From Alloalcanivorax dieselolei B5 (GTDB lineage Bacteria; Pseudomonadota; Gammaproteobacteria; Pseudomonadales; Alcanivoracaceae), in assembly GCF_000300005.1 (NCBI RefSeq), contig NC_018691.1, forward strand, positions 2,170,001-2,234,000: DNA of 64,000 bases, in the 5' to 3' direction. Numbering within the stretch: the stretch's first letter is position 1; every line of letters starts with the position of its first letter. Positions 62,282 through 64,000 of this stretch are shown one piece after another. Position numbers and translations under genes: made by a program. Below the pieces are notes generated by a model. It ran no database searches and was not told the origin of the DNA. It saw nothing but the letters and a program-made list of their open reading frames with translations.

Positions 62282-63784
62282 TCAGGCACTCAGTAACTTG
62301 CGAAATACGCGGTTCCTTCCGCGCTTGATGCCACTTCCCTCAAAACGAAGGTGGCCATCCTCGAGGTTGCCATAGCGTAATGCGGGCAGGTCACGCAAAT
62401 AGTCATCAAGATTCTGCCAGGGGGTCCTGCTGCCCTGACGAGGGAGGCGGTCGTTGGCGCGAAGAACATATCCGGAACGTAAATTAAGAAAGTTCATCTG
62501 GGTCTTGCTCCCTTGTCCATCGACGGGTGTGACCACCCGGGCGCCAATATCGCGCATGTGATTCAGAAGGCGGCAGACGAATTCAGAGGCGATATCGGCC
62601 TTCAGCGTCCAAGAAGCGTTGGTGTAACCGAACACCAGGGCCATATTTGGTACCCCTTCGAGCATCAGTCCCTTGTACATCAGGGCGTCCGCCACATGAA
62701 CCTCACGGCCGTCGACTTCCAATCTGGCACCACCGAACAGCTGCAAATCAAGGCCAGTGGCTGTGATCAGAACATCAGCGTCGATATGAGCGCCGGACTT
62801 CAATTGGACCCCGGTTTCGGTGACCGCTTCGATGTGGTCGGTGACCACGGAGGCCTGGCCTTCGCGGATAACCTTGAAGAGATCACCCTTGGGAACGGCG
62901 CACATGCGTTCTTCCCAGGGATTGTAATGGGGCTGGAAATGCCGCATATCGACCTCCGGGCCGAGCTGCCGGCGCGCGGTCGCCAAAAGCAGGCGTCGCA
63001 TCGCCTTGGGCTTACTCAGAGAAAGTCGATATACCGCTCTTTGCAACAGAATATTGCGGGTCCGGGCCAGCCGGTAAACGGCCATCTCCGGCAGAATGCG
63101 GCGCAGGTTCCTGGATATCAGATCCTGCTCCGGCACGGTGGCTACATAGGTGGGCGAGCGCTGCAGCATCACTACATGATCCGCCTTGTCGGCCATGGCC
63201 GGAACCAGCGTCACGGCAGTGGCGCCACTGCCAATAACCACCACCCGTTTGCCACTGTAATCGTAGTTTTCCGGCCAGTGTTGCGGATGGATTACGTCAC
63301 CGCGGAATTGGTTGATCCCCGGAATCTCCGGTGTGTAGCCGGAGTCGTACTTGTAGTATCCGGTGCAATTGAATACAAAGCCGGTGCTGAACTGGTGCTC
63401 CTCATCGGTTGCTTCGTCGATGGCTTTGACGATCCAGTGTTTGTTTTCGCTATGCCAGGATTGCGAGATCACTTTCAGACCGAACTGGATTCGGCGTTTC
63501 ACACCGTATTCGCGTGCGGTGTTGTCAATATACCGACGGATAGAAGGGCCGTCGGCAAGCATCTTGGTATCGGTCCAGGGCCGAAAGTTATAACCCAGGG
63601 TAAACATGTCGGAATCGGAGCGGATGCCGGGATAGCGGAATAAATCCCAGGTGCCTCCGATCCGTTTGCGTCGTTCAACGATTCCAAAACGGACGTTGGG
63701 GCATTTTTCCTTTAAGTGACAAGCCGCGCCAATTCCCGACAGGCCCGCTCCGACGATCAGAACATCAAGATAAGGGTGTTTCAT
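62282..63784 (-). CDS. Flavin monooxygenase, Baeyer-Villiger type (EthA/AlmA-like)
   Basis: This 500-residue NADPH/FAD enzyme has the first FAD motif DVLIVGAGLSGIGAACHL at residue 7, GGTWDLFRYPGIRSDSDMFTLGYNF near 43, FNCTGYYKYD, HPQHWPENYDYSGK and the second Rossmann GSGATAVTLVP near 183, with ATGLDLQLFGGA and YTNASWTLKADIASEFVCRLLNHM in the second half. These are shared by EthA and by AlmA, linked to ethionamide activation and long-chain alkane oxidation. It may turn ketones into esters. An alpha/beta hydrolase gene upstream could cleave such esters. Confidence 0.88.
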   Translation of the reverse strand: MKHPYLDVLIVGAGLSGIGAACHLKEKCPNVRFGIVERRKRIGGTWDLFRYPGIRSDSDMFTLGYNFRPWTDTKMLADGPSIRRYIDNTAREYGVKRRIQFGLKVISQSWHSENKHWIVKAIDEATDEEHQFSTGFVFNCTGYYKYDSGYTPEIPGINQFRGDVIHPQHWPENYDYSGKRVVVIGSGATAVTLVPAMADKADHVVMLQRSPTYVATVPEQDLISRNLRRILPEMAVYRLARTRNILLQRAVYRLSLSKPKAMRRLLLATARRQLGPEVDMRHFQPHYNPWEERMCAVPKGDLFKVIREGQASVVTDHIEAVTETGVQLKSGAHIDADVLITATGLDLQLFGGARLEVDGREVHVADALMYKGLMLEGVPNMALVFGYTNASWTLKADIASEFVCRLLNHMRDIGARVVTPVDGQGSKTQMNFLNLRSGYVLRANDRLPRQGSRTPWQNLDDYLRDLPALRYGNLEDGHLRFEGSGIKRGRNRVFRKLLSA

Positions 63785-64000
63785 GGTGTTGCTCCGTAGC
63801 GGCAGTGCGGCACGATTCCGGCTCGGTGGCGGCTGGCCGTTCTTTCAGAAATTGCAGTACCGCCTCGGTGAAAACACTGTTACGGTCTCCCGCGACCATA
63901 TGGCCGGCCTGTTCCAGAACGACATAACGTGCCTCGGGGATTAGAGTGAGCAGCTCTGTTGCGCCCCGGTCACTAAGAACATCGCTGTAGTAGCCACGTA
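63765..64000 (-). CDS. Alpha/beta hydrolase, 3' part only
   Basis: The minus strand is open from the window edge and encodes RGYYSDVLSDRGATELLTLIPEARYV, then VLEQAGHMVAGDRNSVFTEAVLQFL, ending at TGA 63765-63767, 20 bases inside the monooxygenase gene. The AGHMVAGD segment holds the catalytic histidine of alpha/beta hydrolases. It is the upstream gene of the monooxygenase operon and would fit an esterase acting on Baeyer-Villiger products. Confidence 0.75.
   Translation of the reverse strand, partial: RGYYSDVLSDRGATELLTLIPEARYVVLEQAGHMVAGDRNSVFTEAVLQFLKERPAATEPESCRTAATEQHHETPLS

Noticed and set aside
1-64000. CRISPR array, prophage or toxin-antitoxin pair
   Set aside because: I saw no regularly spaced short repeats, no phage structural genes and no recognisable toxin-antitoxin pair.

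Overview
The window looks like chromosomal DNA of a GC-rich, oil- or lipid-degrading gammaproteobacterium. An Alcanivorax/Alloalcanivorax-type genome, or a near relative of Pseudomonas, is my inference. It rests on Pseudomonas-like housekeeping order (serS-cysG, tusDCB with a Bax-inhibitor gene, gacA/uvrY-uvrC-pgsA followed by tRNA-Gly, tRNA-Cys and tRNA-Leu) combined with a very high density of acyl-CoA dehydrogenases, acyl-CoA ligases and thioesterases. No marker in the window fixes the species.

Layout. 1-4.7 kb: housekeeping (serS 3' end, cysG, a ybiB-tusBCD-BI-1 operon on the minus strand, tRNA-Ser). 4.7-15 kb: an AT-rich leader, then a 1621-residue BapA/RTX-type Ig-repeat adhesin with its own type I secretion system (TolC-like protein, C39-like ABC exporter, HlyD adaptor). 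15-18 kb: a small monooxygenase, and a DHA2 drug exporter divergent from an MmyB-type regulator. 18-21 kb: a minus-strand trio (phosphotransferase, SDR, acyl-CoA dehydrogenase) resembling a split ACAD10/11 4-hydroxyacid module. 21.3-26.8 kb: an itaconate/citramalyl-CoA type operon (hydratase, acyl-CoA dehydrogenase, MmgE/PrpD, CoA-transferase, CitE-type lyase). Divergent from it, 27.1-35.8 kb holds an AraC regulator, two acyl-CoA dehydrogenases, two ligases and an Ltp2-like aldolase with its DUF35 partner. A GntR/FCD gene at 35.8-36.5 kb faces a hotdog thioesterase. The palindrome TGTATACNGTATACA occurs both in the GntR/thioesterase gap and in the 26.9-kb divergent promoter, which suggests one GntR regulon tying the two gene sets together. 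37-41 kb: a LysE exporter and an ArsA ATPase - Cys-Cys protein - CstA cassette. 41-44.9 kb: uvrY/gacA, uvrC, pgsA and three tRNAs.

44.8-49.8 kb: a compact mobile element just downstream of tRNA-Leu. It carries a tyrosine integrase, a MobH/TraI_2-type relaxase, a DsrE-family protein and an unknown gene, and is bounded by a 14-bp direct repeat. To its right lies a decayed zone with two related small ORFs (one frameshifted), a patatin pseudogene and a CzcA pseudogene.

52-64 kb: a second lipid/alicyclic-type catabolic region. A plus-strand operon (PF10118 hydrolase, BtrH-like, two thioesterases, ligase, acyl-CoA dehydrogenase pair, GMC alcohol dehydrogenase) converges on a minus-strand operon (alpha/beta hydrolase, EthA/AlmA-like Baeyer-Villiger monooxygenase, SDR, second PF10118 hydrolase). 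Substrates for all catabolic operons are inferred from family membership, not proven.
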